A stretch of DNA of 64,000 nt from contig CM031561.1 of the NCBI GenBank assembly GCA_018466975.1, positions 434,001 through 498,000 of the forward strand, in the 5' to 3' direction. The notes beneath the pieces were generated by a model that was not told where the DNA came from, ran no database searches, and saw only the letters and a program-made list of their open reading frames with translations. This document shows positions 51,714-63,755 of the stretch, one piece after another. The first letter of the stretch is position 1, and every line of letters begins with the position of its first letter. A program made the position numbers and the translations under genes. This DNA comes from Sparassis latifolia. Its lineage: Eukaryota; Basidiomycota; Agaricomycetes; Polyporales; Sparassidaceae.

Positions 51714-54700
51714 TTAGACGGGGTCGACATCATTCTCGAGATCTTTATCCAGTCCGAGATCGATGTCTACTTCAACTGCATCGAAGGCAGATTCCACAGC
51801 CAACTCAAGGGTTTCCTCCCTATCAGGACACCCTGCACCAAGGTTGGTATTGAGTTCCCGAAGTGCAGTGTCGAGTTGCTGGAGGATGACTTGCGCATGC
51901 TGCCTGACGACCGACCACTTTGCCTCGAAAGATGCCGCAAGCTCCCTTTCCATTGCAGCATGCTCAGCTGCATATGCCTGAAGACCTTCGATGAGACTCG
52001 CATCCATCCTACTGTTGAGATGATCGCATCTTCCGTTCCAGATGGCAGCCTGCCAGCGGCTATACTCCATGACACGGCGCATCTCCTCATTGAGTAAATG
52101 GACATCCTTATGCCATCTTGCTGCACGAGCCCTCACCTTTACCCATTCCACTCTCAAAGCTGTATTCACAAAATTAGTTCGAGTATGTAGATGGCCACAG
52201 TGGACAATACTCACAGTCAGCCAACCCGGCCTCTCCGCCTTCATTCGCCACATCATACCACAGCCAAGAAAGCATGCGGCAGCCCTCTCCAACTGCGACC
52301 ACCCCCGTGTGCCCGATGCTGAAGCTGTTCAATGAGGAGCCGCTAAGTTCGCGTATCTGTTCTTGCTCTGCCCTCTCTTCATTCATCAAAGCATGCTCCC
52401 CCAGACCCCGCACATCTGCGTCATTGAGCTCCTGTAAAGTATCCTCCCAAGGACCATGCCTGTGCAGAGAGAGCAATGTGGAACGCGCGTGGTGATACCG
52501 CAACGTGGCTGCTCGTACGCGCGCATCCATGCTGGATTGAGCTGCACGAGCCCGGGTGTTCGGCCGCTGTCCTTTGACATTCTTCGTCTTCGAGTGACTG
52601 TACACAGTACGTGTATGCAGTTGGCAGCAGACATCATTCAGAGCCTCCGTTGCCTCGGCATATCGAAGCTCGTCTTCCATCTCTCCCAAGCCAGGGACAC
52701 AGCGTGGACTGAGTCTGCATCGCGGAAGGTAGGGAGGGATGGCATATAGGCCAGACGAACCTCTTGAAACCGTAAGATCTTCTTGAGAAGAGCTGCACGC
52801 TGCTCTTGCAGCGTAGCATCCTGATGTGTGGTCAGTTCACCATGCACGAGGCGACGAAGGCTGCATCTGCAGCACAAACATTTTTTCAGTACTGGACAGT
52901 GATATATTGTATGATGTACTTACTGCTGCTTCTCGAGCTCCATACCTAACAGCAAAAATGAGCTCGGACTAACGTCCGGCAATTGCATGTCTCGGCCTTC
53001 CTGGATCCTAGCCTGCTCTTCTTTGGCCAATTTCAAATGAACGTCGGCGAGCGTGATCTCTAGAAGCAACGTCAACACAAGAATTGAAACAAAAAAAGGG
53101 AAATACTTACTGCTCTTGGGCAACGCGTATGGGTTAGGCTTCGATATGTCTGCCTCCCATTCCTCAACCATGACCCCCCATGCCACGACATCAGCAGGAC
53201 GCTGCACTCGCAATCCACTTGTGAACTTTGCAAAATCCTCGTAGTGCACGACAGCCTCAGGGATAGCCTCCAGCATCCGACGCAGCAACGCATTGCCTAT
53301 AGGAATGCATTCATCAGCTGAAGGCTTTAAAACAGAGTAGGAACAGAAATGGAACTCACCGACTTCAACCGTCTTCCTCCAGTTACAGAAGCCGCAGATG
53401 TCGTCAATCATCTCCCATCTGTGGCCCGGACCCATCTCCTTCATGCTGGGAGCTACAGGATTCAGTGCAGCCCAGTTGCGCTCAACGCCCTCGCTGTCTG
53501 TCTGCTCACACCACTTTGCAAAGTTGAAAGAGTATGGCGCATGGCATTCCTCTTGATGAGCTGGGAGATGGAACTTCGGAACAAATGCAGACAGTGTCAT
53601 TTAAAGGCTGGCGGGAATTTGCTCGTGTCGCTGCCAAAAATTCTGGTACCATTGGCAGGCTATGTCATATGACACGATAAGCCTCTTGACCTCGACGGAC
53701 TTAACACTGGAGATGAATATATAGTCCATGTTGCAATACCTGTATGATTGTGAGCCAACAAAAAAAAAATCATAATGGTGCATCCATACCGTTCGCCCTT
53801 TTGCAAGTCACCTAATTCCATCGGTCGAAAAAGCTCATGCCGCGAGCAGCTCACACCGCCCACTCCAGTAGATCACAAGCCCTTCGCCTTTCGATTCAGA
53901 GCATTCATCAGCACGGTGAACCCAACACAGGTGCAGATCTCCTCTTGATTGACGAAATTCTTGATGAAATCTGCATATTGCTCGTTGTGGACGAAGTACG
54001 CCATGCTGGGTGCAAGCCAGAGGTCTCGCTGGTCACGAGCATGCACATGATTTGAGAGGCAAAAATTGGCATCGTGTGAGATGAAGAGTGTATATAGCCA
54101 TCTATTAAGATCATGAGCACACGAATGACAAATATATAGAAGAAACACACCTATCTGCACTAGAAGAATCCTCCCATCCATCAGGTAAATTGATGCCAGG
54201 ATGCGGGCAGGCTCGACACTGGACGGCCAAACCCCCAGGGTTGGTGGAGCTGATACTTCCGCTGTTATAGCTATGGCCCACACACTTAGCCATTTTGATG
54301 TGGTGCCACTGCCTCACCATGAGCATGAAGGCAGGAAGGCGATCCTAATACGACAAATGTGGTGAGAAAAATCCACAGATATGCGACTCGCCACTTACCG
54401 GAAGTTTCAGGAGACCCATGTTATCCATCATCAGCTCCAATGACTTGTAGAAATCGTATGCCGTAACCTTCCCTTGAAGGTTGAGAGTGTGGAAAAGATG
54501 GAGGAGGTGCATGGTGGTGCAGAACTGCAGCTCCAGAGGTGTCGCAGGCCACCACCCAAACTGTAGAAACTGCTTGTGCTCTGGCACGCCCGAGCATGCA
54601 CAGAATGTGACCTTCATGGTATGAACTCTGTTTGTATGCAGGACAGTGATGGAATGTGGTTCATCATGCAGACTACAGAGGATGCTCGGCCTATGGCCGA

Positions 54701-55373
54701 GCTGCACGACAAGTCCAAGCTCATGCAGGTTATTCCTCTTGAAGTACGTCCCTGTCCAAAACTATTGCATTTTCAGATATTGGAAGATCCAAGTTGAAAC
54801 ATTGTAACATACCTCGACGGTGTGCAATGGAGAACGCAGATGGCGGCTAACAATACACTGCTGGCAGAGGACATCGCTGGCACAGCAATCTCTGCAGCAA
54901 AAAAAGAAGTCTGCTTCCACATCACAGAGCATGCAAATGTTGGAATGAGAGGGCCCTCAGCCTTCAAGATGTAAGACCTCAGCCAGGTAGTCATCTCTAT
55001 GCCGGATCCATGTTCTCATCGGGTCATCCTAGTAAATCAAGTAAGAACAATGATCATGGTATAAAAAGCTACCTGCACTCACTGAATTCTCGTAGCGTTT
55101 CGTTCTGCCCAGTGTCACCACATGAATCCCCTCCAGCCCTGCCTGAGGTTCCAGCTGTGAGTCATCAGTTTGAGATTCTTGCGGTTCCGCAATTTCTTGT
55201 GGTGCAATATCGATGTCCATAGAGTCGTCGAGCAATGCAGATGAAGGCCATCGAACTTGCAGGTCTCTAGGTTGAGATACGAGGCATCTCCCATCCCCAG
55301 AGATGGAGATATTGCAGGAGGTCGCTTGGCGGTTATGCACGTATAGTCTGGGAGGCTTGGAAGTTTTGGCCAT
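51714..55373 (-). pseudogene. KDZ transposase with CxC2 zinc cluster (broken)
   Basis: Start ATG at 55373 (MAKTSKPPRLYVHN). After one intron the CxC2-type Cys/His cluster follows (DDYLAEVLHLEG, then pairs of Cys in ICMLCD, CRDCC, LCQQC). The KDZ catalytic core follows: first Asp in ISHDANF, second in VSYDIACQW, Glu in EGVERNWAALN, plus ELGDLQKGERY. The C-terminal helical region (ALRVEWVKVRARAARWHKDV) ends at 51714. Kyakuja-Dileera-Zisupton transposases move cut-and-paste elements, abundant in mushroom genomes. In-frame TGA follows LEG and KAKGL, and TAA follows QIPASL, so this copy is dead. Introns were recognised at several points with normal GT-AG ends. Terminal repeats not found. Confidence 0.88.
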
Positions 55374-55563
55374 TTTAGACTGAAGAAAAAACAAATGGAA
55401 GTAACAGACGCACTGTTTATTATAGTTGAGAGTATTCTGTCCTCACCTAAAGCACACAGCTCTAACTACGTGGCTGAGCGCTCGCATTGTGGATCACTAG
55501 ATCTATTTATCTAAATTAGGCAACTATAGTATATGTGTACAACCGCACTACCTATGCACGACA

Positions 55564-56115
55564 TTAATGGCCCATGTCTTCATGATCCTCCTGCAGTTTC
55601 TCATACATGGAGTAAAGGCCAAGAGAATCGCTAGTCCTCATATCGACTGCATCATCAAACGCGCATTTGCCGGCTGGATCTTCAGAGGCAAACTGCCCCT
55701 CAGTTCGAAAGCCATACTCCACCCATCTGATCAAACTACCAGGACAATACTGCATGAACGACTGGTGAGTCTCCCCCTTGCGGATCACGAGGTTTCCGTG
55801 CCGCAACAAAGCTGATGGAATTAGGATTATCGAGCCAGGCGGAAACTCAATGATCAACTTGAGGTCGAATAACACCAGGTGACCGCCGTGTTTAGGGTCA
55901 AATCTTCCAAGCACAGTGATAGCGCACCATGTAGCTGGGCTATTCTTCTTGTCAGTGTGGTCAAAACACACGGCGTTAGGGCCAAAATTGAAGGTGGCAG
56001 TGGGGTAGATACTATTCAGGAAGTTTCAGCATAGAGAGGGTTTGTAATTGTAGAGCTCTTGCAGGCATACTGCTGCTCGATAAAAGGCCTTTGGCGCAAA
56101 TGCTGCAAATGCACC
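55564..56115 (-). pseudogene. TET/JBP-type 2OG-Fe(II) dioxygenase fragment
   Basis: The C-terminal catalytic part of a fungal TET/JBP-like DNA-base dioxygenase, on the same strand as and 190 bp upstream of the KDZ transposase. Visible features: HTD (HxD iron ligands) in CFDHTDKKN, WCAITVLGRFDPKHGGHLVL, FPPGSIILIPSALLRHGN with the distal His, and WVEYGFRTE near the end. An in-frame TGA lies at about 56020 after NYKPSLC. Where homologues have an Arg that probably contacts 2-oxoglutarate (GETR-like), this copy reads GETHQSF. The exon seems to start at an acceptor near 56116, and everything upstream is lost at the chromovirus LTR (56165). Such enzymes oxidise 5-methylcytosine; this copy should be inactive. 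Confidence 0.82.
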
Positions 56116-56164
56116 TATGTATGTATGTGAGCATCCCTCAGCGCAACATCGATTATATTGTCCT

Positions 56165-56811
56165 TGTTACGCGGCAGCGAAACACGAGCGTCAAGTCGAG
56201 TCGTCATGAGACAAGGTCTTAGTCTAAGACACAAGTCCATTCAAGAGACACTTCTGGCGATGTCCTCGCACTGAAGGTCGATCAGAGTTCGTTCTTATGA
56301 CTCGCAGTAGCTGTCTGCTACCAACAGTCGATCTCAGTCAAAGGCAAGTGAAAAGCTGGTTTAATGGTAACCAGGTCGAGATGGGGATCCAGCTCGACAA
56401 GGTCGTCTACTTATACAAAAGGTATCCGCAGTACTATGCAGTAATGCGGGATCGTTCATTGGCTAGATAAGGTGAAACGATATCTGAGCAGGGTAACAGT
56501 GAGGAAGTAATATGTATGAGAAAGCTGAGTAAGGTCGTGAGAGACAATCAGTACTAATGGGGATAACGAGTTGTGTATCAGAACGAGGTAAAGATGAGGC
56601 ATACATGCATGTCTTGCATGTGCGATAAGGAGAAGGTCCGGAGTTGGATCTGGTGTAACCCTAGACTAGGGGTCCTGGACATCTGAATAAAGAATCGGAG
56701 GTTGCACTCCGATGAGTCACGTGTTGGATCACATGGTCTGGTAACGTAAAGGGAACAAGAAAAAGAAAAAGAAAAAGAAAAGACGTGCCACAAGTGAGGA
56801 GCGTTGTAACA
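56165..56811 (-). repeat. 3' LTR of chromovirus copy 2
   Basis: 647 bp with TGTTAC/GTAACA ends, oriented minus. Nearly identical to the 3' LTR of copy 1; copy-specific differences are CpG transitions. No matching 5' LTR in the window. Confidence 0.95.
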
Positions 56812-56857
56812 TCAGCTCCCATCTAACGTTTCTTGTCCCACAAGAAATATTGTGATC

Positions 56858-57778
56858 TTCATCGTCGTCGGGGGCAGTCGCGGACATAATGATCTCCTCC
56901 ACATCTGTAGCATGTCCTCCGGCTGATTCGTGATCCTTGTTCGGGGATACGTCCATTCCTGTAGGGATGACTGCGATGTGAAGAAGTGGATGCGGTCGAG
57001 AAAGATGGTTGGGATAACGGAGATCATCCACTGGGTACGTGCGAACGAGGAGGGCGAGGTCGAACGAGAATTGGTTCTGGCGATGAGCGAGGAGTGGATG
57101 CGGGTATTCCATTAGTGGTGTATCCAAGGATGTGTCCGATGTCTTCGTCCCCATGCTCCTTCCAAATCTCCTGTACTGTACGAGTGACCGCACTGCGCAT
57201 CAACGATCAGACTTGGTCGACTCTGGTTCGGGCTCTACTCGTCCTTTCTTCTGCTGCGATGAGCTCTTGTCTGGCCGTCTGCATCCACTCGACCATTTCT
57301 AATGCTCGTTGCATGGAAACCACTGCTTGTCGATCTTGCGGGCGATTTCGTAAGGCGACAAGGATATCTGTGAAGTCGACAGGAACACGGATAGCCGAGA
57401 CCAGATGTGTGGCAAATTCTTGTTCGTCCGAGGTGTGACTGAGTTCGATAGAAGGTGAGGGCGATGCGGTGCAGATAAAGGGTGTCTGTGCTCGAGAGGG
57501 TACTCCATTGACAAGCGTAGGCGATGCGGGTATGCTCATAATTGTGGAGGCGACTTCAGCGAGTATATTGTGAACAAGGTCGTCTATAGCGGAAGTGGGC
57601 ATTGATGATATGTCGTTTTCTCCTCCCTTTATACCTTTCGGTCGTTAAGGGGATCACAGTTATCTGTGATGTGAAATAGAATGTCGTGGATCCGGGTAAT
57701 AATCAAATAGATGGAAATCCATTGGACAATAAAGAGTATTCCCACAGAGATAAGAGCTGCCTGATCAGTTCCAGGCAT
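56858..57778 (-). pseudogene. post-pol reading frame ORF3 with TM segment and zinc knuckle (copy 2)
   Basis: Counterpart of 44156-45072. ATG at 57778, TM helix ALISVGILFIVQWISIYLII, frameshift near 57645, then an intact 131-codon frame 57602-57207 (MPTSAIDDLVHNILAEVAS ... ARQELIAAEERTSRARTRVDQ) likely helical or coiled coil. After another shift come the DEDIGHILGY segment, an in-frame TGA, and the knuckle CYRCGGDHYVRDC at 56874-56912. Copy 1 is open across the first shift and copy 2 across the second, so each fills gaps in the other. Confidence 0.55.
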
Positions 57779-57815
57779 CGTTCTGATCACCCCAGCCGTT
57801 AGCGTGCGGGCTGTC

Positions 57816-57941
57816 TCATGTGAAGAGTGTGTGTTCGACAAGTCGTCTGATAAGGATTCGGTGGATGATCCAAAGAAAAGTGAGGGTTGTACAGTGGAGG
57901 ACGATTAGGAAGATGATGAGGAAAACCATCGTGGTAGTCAT
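57816..57941 (-). CDS. post-pol 41-aa single-TM ORF (copy 2)
   Basis: Same length and hydrophobic composition as 43993-44118 and equally intact. It begins 18 bp after the pol stop and overlaps no other conserved frame. Confidence 0.5.
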   Translation of the reverse strand: MTTTMVFLIIFLIVLHCTTLTFLWIIHRILIRRLVEHTLFT

Positions 57942-57958
57942 TCCGGGTTTCTTCTCCT

Positions 57959-58759
<801 letters not shown>

Positions 58760-61585
58760 TCAATTTAACTCTTGGAAGACCTTGGATGCGTATTGAGGTC
58801 CTCTATCCGAGATGATTCGGTCGGGTAATCCAAATCGCGAGTATACTTTGTCATGAAAAATCTTGGCCATTCCTTCGGCTGTGATCATTTTGAGGCAGGG
58901 CGTAAGAATCACCCCCTTCGTAAGGTCATGGTCTACTACGACCATAATTGAATCAAAACTGTTGGAAACGGGGAGGTCGGTAATAAAATCGGTGGTGCAA
59001 CAGGAAAATGGTAATGCGTGTGGGTCGGCGGGAATTGGTTCCAAAGGAATACGAGTTGGATGAGTATTCGGTTTCATTTGTTGACAGGTGGCACAGCCTT
59101 TAACATAATTGTAGACAAATGTATACATGCCGGGCCACCAGAATTCACGACATAACAGTTCAAGAGTATTAAACTTTCCAGGGTGACCCATGGCAGGGGA
59201 GTCGTGATGTAGTCGAACAAGGTCACGACGAAGAGTTTCGGATGGTGGAATGTAAATCTTTCCCTTGTAGAGGATGACACCATCGCGAACTTCCCAGTCG
59301 GAAAGTGATGATTTCATGGGGAATGGCCCTTTGTGCGCAATCGCTTTAAGGGCTTCGTGAACAATGAGGTCTTTTGCAGCGTGATTCCTGATTTCGTCGA
59401 ATAGTGTCAGGGAAATAGATCGCACGAATAGTGCGTTGGGTAAAAGAATGCAATCTTCGTTGTCACTTTCACTGTCATCGAGTCCATTACGACGAGATAG
59501 CACATCAGATTGGATCATCTGAGTGCCAGGGACATGGATGAGGTGAAGATCAAATTGTGATAATTTGAGACTCCATCGTGCTTGTCGGCGGTTTAACTTC
59601 TGAGCTGTACGAAAGTACGTGAGGTTCTTGTGATCACTGCGGACTTCGACGGGATGGGGAGAGCCTTCAAGATAATGGCGCCATTCAGTGAGGGCTCGAA
59701 TGATTCCGAGGAGTTCGTGGTCGTAGATTTCGTAGTTCCGTTCAGCTGGATTGAGCGTCTGTGAAATGTAGGCACAAGGATGGAGGTCTCCATTGATGTT
59801 GGCTTGGCGTAAAACTGCACCCGTAGCAAACTTGGAAGCGTCGGATTCAACAATAAAGGGTTTTGCCTTATCAGGCAGTAACAATACTGGGGCGGTACTG
59901 AATCGTTGTTTCAATGTGTCGAAAGCTGTCTGACATTCTGTTGTCCATTCAAAAGGTGGAGATCCAGCGGCAGTGCGCGTAAGATTTGTCAATGGTTTGG
60001 CAATATCCGAGAAGTTGGCAATAAACTTCCGATAGAAGTTTCCAAACCCTAGGAAAGAGCGAACACCTTTTACCGTGCTTGGTTCAGGCCAGTCTGCAAT
60101 TCCTTTAAGTTTGATAGGGTCCATGCCAATGTAGTTTTCTCGAATGATCATGCCTAGGAATTCGACTTCTTTAACGTCAAAGAAACACTTTTCCGGTTTA
60201 AGGAATAAGTCGTTATCTTTGAGTCGTTGGAGTACACGTCGGGTTCGAACGTGATGTTCTTCCAAATCGTTTGAGAAGATGAGGATATCATCCATGTAAA
60301 TGACTATCCATCCCTCATCGACCATGTCCTTGAAGAGTGCGTTCATCATCATTTGGAAAGTCGCCGGAGAGTTGCAGAGTCCAAAGAACATGACCATAGG
60401 TTCGAAAAGTCCGCGATTTGTCTTAAATGTGCCCTTCCATTGGTCACCATCTTTGATTCTGACATTGTTATATCCGGAGCGTAAATCCATTTTCGTAAAG
60501 ATCGATGTGCCTTTGAATTGATCCATAAGGTCAGAGATGAGCGGAAGAGGATAGGCGTTCTTCACCGTCCCTTCATTCAGGTATTGGTAGTCCTGACAGG
60601 GACGTAGTGCTCCGTCTTTCTTTCCTATGAAGAAAAATGGTGAAGCCATGGGAGATTTCGACGGTCGGATGTATCCTTTTCGCAGATTTTCTTCCAGGAA
60701 GTCATCCATCGCTCCTTGTTCTTTGAGCGATAACGGATAGACTTTACAGTCGCGTGGAATAAAATCGGGTTTCAAGTCAATGGCATGGTCCCAAGGTCTG
60801 GTTTCTGGAAAGCGTTCAGCTGCTTTCTTTTCAAAGACGGACTTCAAATCGTGGAGGTAGTTGGGGACCAACTCCTCGACGGTTTTGGGTTTGTCTACAG
60901 CTGATGCTTCCTTGTGTGCCTGTTGTGCCAATTCTTGTGATTTACCAGATGGTATGTAAAAGACCGTATTCTGTGCATTACAGAATAATGGGGATCGAGT
61001 ACTGTGTGTCATTCTTCCAATGGCGGGGCCTCTTCGTATGGTGAAGACTGCAGTTTCAGTCTCTTCATTTGTCAAAGGTGACTCCTTCCTGATGGGTTCA
61101 AATATCCCAATAACTGGCTCTCCTGCGATATAGGATATAACTAGATCGTCGTCATCGAGCTGATCCATAGCGGGTTCTGATAGTGGGTCAACTGGTTCGG
61201 TATCATTCCGCACTGCGGATAACTCGCCACGCTCAGTGTTATCGGCCATGATTTCTTTGATAGATTCCGAATGCCCAAATGAGGTAGGGGAAGTTTCAGT
61301 GGTGATTAACTCTGGGAGTCCATCTTCCTTGAAAATCGAAACTTCTTCATCTGGTGCATCTTCGACGGTGGGTTTCGGTGGCCATTTGGCGTCTTTACCA
61401 AACCAAAAGTCACCGGTTTCCCAGTTGATCATCGGATTGAGGCGTTTAAGCCACGGCATGCCGAGAAGTATGTTTTCTTTGCCAATGCCGGTCAAGAGGA
61501 AGCGAGTAAGTGTCTTCCTTCCTCCGATTTTCATCATCTTCCAGGTACAATGAGTAATGGTGCCCATTTGATTTGGTGTGCCATC
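58760..61585 (-). CDS. pol of chromovirus copy 2 (RT, RNase H, integrase N-terminal part)
   Basis: About 940 codons without interruption. Order: linker, RT with [13 protein letters not shown] and the YMDD box at 60287-60298, the conserved fold [15 protein letters not shown], RNase H ([18 protein letters not shown]), integrase HHCC finger ([13 protein letters not shown] ... CATCQQMK) and core residues TDFITDLP and DRGPQYAS. Ends at TGA 58760-58762 followed in frame by the rest of integrase. It lacks gag and an active protease, so it could move only with help. Typical of Ty3/Gypsy chromoviruses. Confidence 0.93.
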   Translation of the reverse strand, partial: DGTPNQMGTITHCTWKMMKIGGRKTLTRFLLTGIGKENILLGMPWLKRLNPMINWETGDFWFGKDAKWPPKPTVEDAPDEEVSIFKEDGLPELITTETSPTSFGHSESIKEIMADNTERGELSAVRNDTEPVDPLSEPAMDQLDDDDLVISYIAGEPVIGIFEPIRKESPLTNEETETAVFTIRRGPAIGRMTHSTRSPLFCNAQNTVFYIPSGKSQELAQQAHKEASAVDKPKTVEELVPNYLHDLKSVFEKKAAERFPETRPWDHAIDLKPDFIPRDCKVYPLSLKEQGAMDDFLEENLRKGYIRPSKSPMASPFFFIGKKDGALRPCQDYQYLNEGTVKNAYPLPLISDLMDQFKGTSIFTKMDLRSGYNNVRIKDGDQWKGTFKTNRGLFEPMVMFFGLCNSPATFQMMMNALFKDMVDEGWIVIYMDDILIFSNDLEEHHVRTRRVLQRLKDNDLFLKPEKCFFDVKEVEFLGMIIRENYIGMDPIKLKGIADWPEPSTVKGVRSFLGFGNFYRKFIANFSDIAKPLTNLTRTAAGSPPFEWTTECQTAFDTLKQRFSTAPVLLLPDKAKPFIVESDASKFATGAVLRQANINGDLHPCAYISQTLNPAERNYEIYDHELLGIIRALTEWRHYLEGSPHPVEVRSDHKNLTYFRTAQKLNRRQARWSLKLSQFDLHLIHVPGTQMIQSDVLSRRNGLDDSESDNEDCILLPNALFVRSISLTLFDEIRNHAAKDLIVHEALKAIAHKGPFPMKSSLSDWEVRDGVILYKGKIYIPPSETLRRDLVRLHHDSPAMGHPGKFNTLELLCREFWWPGMYTFVYNYVKGCATCQQMKPNTHPTRIPLEPIPADPHALPFSCCTTDFITDLPVSNSFDSIMVVVDHDLTKGVILTPCLKMITAEGMAKIFHDKVYSRFGLPDRIISDRGPQYASKVFQELN

Positions 61586-61689
61586 CAGCCCATTCAGTCA
61601 TGTTTGTGAACTGGACTCCCATTTACCCTGACATTGTCATGAACTAGACAGCCAGCGGACGTTGGCCCATCGGTCTGTGTAAGGAGCTG

Positions 61690-62690
61690 TCAGCGATCGG
61701 CTCATGGCGATGAAGGGAATGCTGGAGCGATGGGCCCACCGCCATAGGAGTATTTCTGAGCGATCGGCCCACCACCATGATGCTACTATTATACAGGCAT
61801 GGGCCCACCGCCACGGTGATAGTTCTGAGCAATGGGCCCACCGCCATAGGTGTATTTTTGAGCGATCGGCCCACTGCCACGGGGCTATTATACAGCCATC
61901 GGCCCACCGCCATAGGTAGTGTTCTGAGCGATGGGCCGACCTCCATAGGTAGTGTTCTGAGCGATGGGCCCACCGCCATAGGTATATTTCTGAGCGATCG
62001 GCCGACCACCATAGGTAGTGTTCTGAGCGATCGGCCCACCGCCACTGGGGCTATTATACAGCCATCGGCCCACCACCATAGGTAGTGTTCTGAGCGGTGG
62101 GCCGACCGCCATAGGCAGTGTTCTGAGCGATCGGCCTACTGCCATAGGTATATTTCTGAGCGATCGGCCCACTGCCACCGTGCTATTATACAGCCATCAG
62201 CCCACCGCCATAGGTAGTGTTCTGAGCGATGGGCCGACCACCATAGGTAGTGTTCTGAGCGAGCGATCGATCGCCCACCGCCATAGGTAGTGTTCTAGGT
62301 AGTGTTCTGAGCGAGTGTTCTCGGCCGACCTCCATAGGTAGTGTTCTGAGTGATCGGCCCACCGCCATAGGTAGTGTTCTGAGCGATCGGCCCACCGCCA
62401 CGGTGCTATTATACAGCCATCGGCCCACCGCCATAGGTAGTGTTCTGAGCGATGGGCCGACCTCCATAGGTAGTGTTCTGAGCGATGGGCCCACCGCCAT
62501 AGGTATATTTCTGAGCGATCAGCCCACCGCCACGGTGCTATTATACAGCCATCGGCACAACCCCATAGGTAGGGTTCTGAGCGATGGGCCGACCTCCATA
62601 GGTAGTGTTCTGAGCGATCGGCCCACCACCATGGGGCTATTATACAGCCATCGGCCCACCGCCATAGGTATATTTCTGAGCCCATAAGCA
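61690..62690. repeat. minisatellite, 33-bp unit with variants
   Basis: More than twenty imperfect units of the type ATAGGTAGTGTTCTGAGCGA plus TGGGCCCACCGCC, mixed with a variant carrying TATTATACAGCCATCGGCCC. As 33 is divisible by three and units rarely contain stops, several frames are open on both strands (for example repeated GGGPIAQNTTY or SLRTLPMAVG). Two diverged units reappear at 63120-63195. Not treated as coding. Confidence 0.85.
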
Positions 62691-62745
62691 TGGGTCGCCT
62701 GAAATATCTGACTAGCCCGGGCATAGCTGAGTTATTTGCCTTGCC

Positions 62746-63102
62746 CTAGGTTGTCAACTGGGCTCGTATCGTGTCCGTGTCGTCTTGGTGAAGCATGGGT
62801 GGGTGAAGGAACATACCGGATGATTCGTCAGGGAGTAGCATAGGTGGATGTATGAAACATGGAGATTGGTCGGGGGGAAGCATGGGCGGATGTATGAAAC
62901 GTGGAGATTGGTCAGGGGGAAGCATGGGCGGATGCCACACCTGGTTGCCCGAGCCAAGAAGTAGACCATACGAAGTGAACAGATTGTACCCGAAGTCAAC
63001 CGAAGAGCACGAAGTAGACGAGGATGCGGACGTGTGCAAATCAGCGTATGAGCCGAAGGACACCACAGAAGAAGGGGGCTCCGATGCCGAGTCGTTGCTC
63101 AT
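62746..63102 (-). CDS. hypothetical Ser-rich ORF with Pro repeats
   Basis: 118-codon frame starting ATG at 63102 (MSNDSASEPPSSVVSF). The first half is Ser-rich; the second half is three and a half copies of a 42-bp repeat (62791-62938) encoding HPPMLPPDQSPRFI. No family recognised. It lies inside minisatellite sequence and may be fortuitous, or the first exon of a gene now overrun by repeats. Confidence 0.3.
   Translation of the reverse strand: MSNDSASEPPSSVVSFGSYADLHTSASSSTSCSSVDFGYNLFTSYGLLLGSGNQVWHPPMLPPDQSPRFIHPPMLPPDQSPCFIHPPMLLPDESSGMFLHPPMLHQDDTDTIRAQLTT
62791..62938. repeat. 42-bp tandem repeat, about 3.5 copies
   Basis: Unit begins CATGGGCGGATG and contains GGAGATTGGTCAGGGGGAAG; the two central copies are almost identical. 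Confidence 0.85.
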
Positions 63103-63755
63103 GCAGCACCTCTTGCTCAGACCTATCGGCCCACTGCCATAGGTGTAGTTCTCAGCGATCAGTCAACCGCCATGGGCATATTTTTCAGTGATTGATCCAC
63201 CGCCTAACAGGGCAATGATGGAGCTACCGCCGGCCAATAATTTCCACGTAATCCACCCATCATTCCCTCCAATTCTGGTTAGCTCACTATCAGCTCTCCT
63301 TGCAGTATCACACTCTCTCCCACTGTGGGAAGGGTTGGCGAACTGTGGCGAATATCCTTCGCCATCTGAACATGGAGTTCAGAATGACTTCGCCAAACTC
63401 TCCCAATTGGCATCGGCGTTTCGAGACATGCATCAGATACAATTTGGGATGTGCCCTTCTGGGTAGAGTATGTGGAGACGAATGGCGGTCCTTTCCACCG
63501 TGAGTAGGGTTGGCGAACTGTGGTGGATATCACTCGCCATCTGAACATGCAGTCCAGAATGACTTCGCCAAACTCTCCCATGTGGCATTGGCTTTCGAGC
63601 CATGCATCAGATACCATTGGGGATGTGCCCTCCTGAGGAGAGTATGTGGCTACTATGTTTCGCCTTACCACACCAGGTACATTGCCCAGGTTCAAAGACA
63701 TGACAACCTTATATTCGACACACTACAGCACGAACGGACGCCTGGCATTGGGCGA
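63103..63755. repeat. spacer with a 175-bp tandem duplication
   Basis: AGGGTTGGCGAACTGTGG occurs at 63331 and 63506; the following about 165 bp (including CATCTGAACATG, ACTTCGCCAAACTCTCCCA and the ATGTGCCC block) is repeated with about 85-90% identity by eye. No other feature. Confidence 0.7.
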
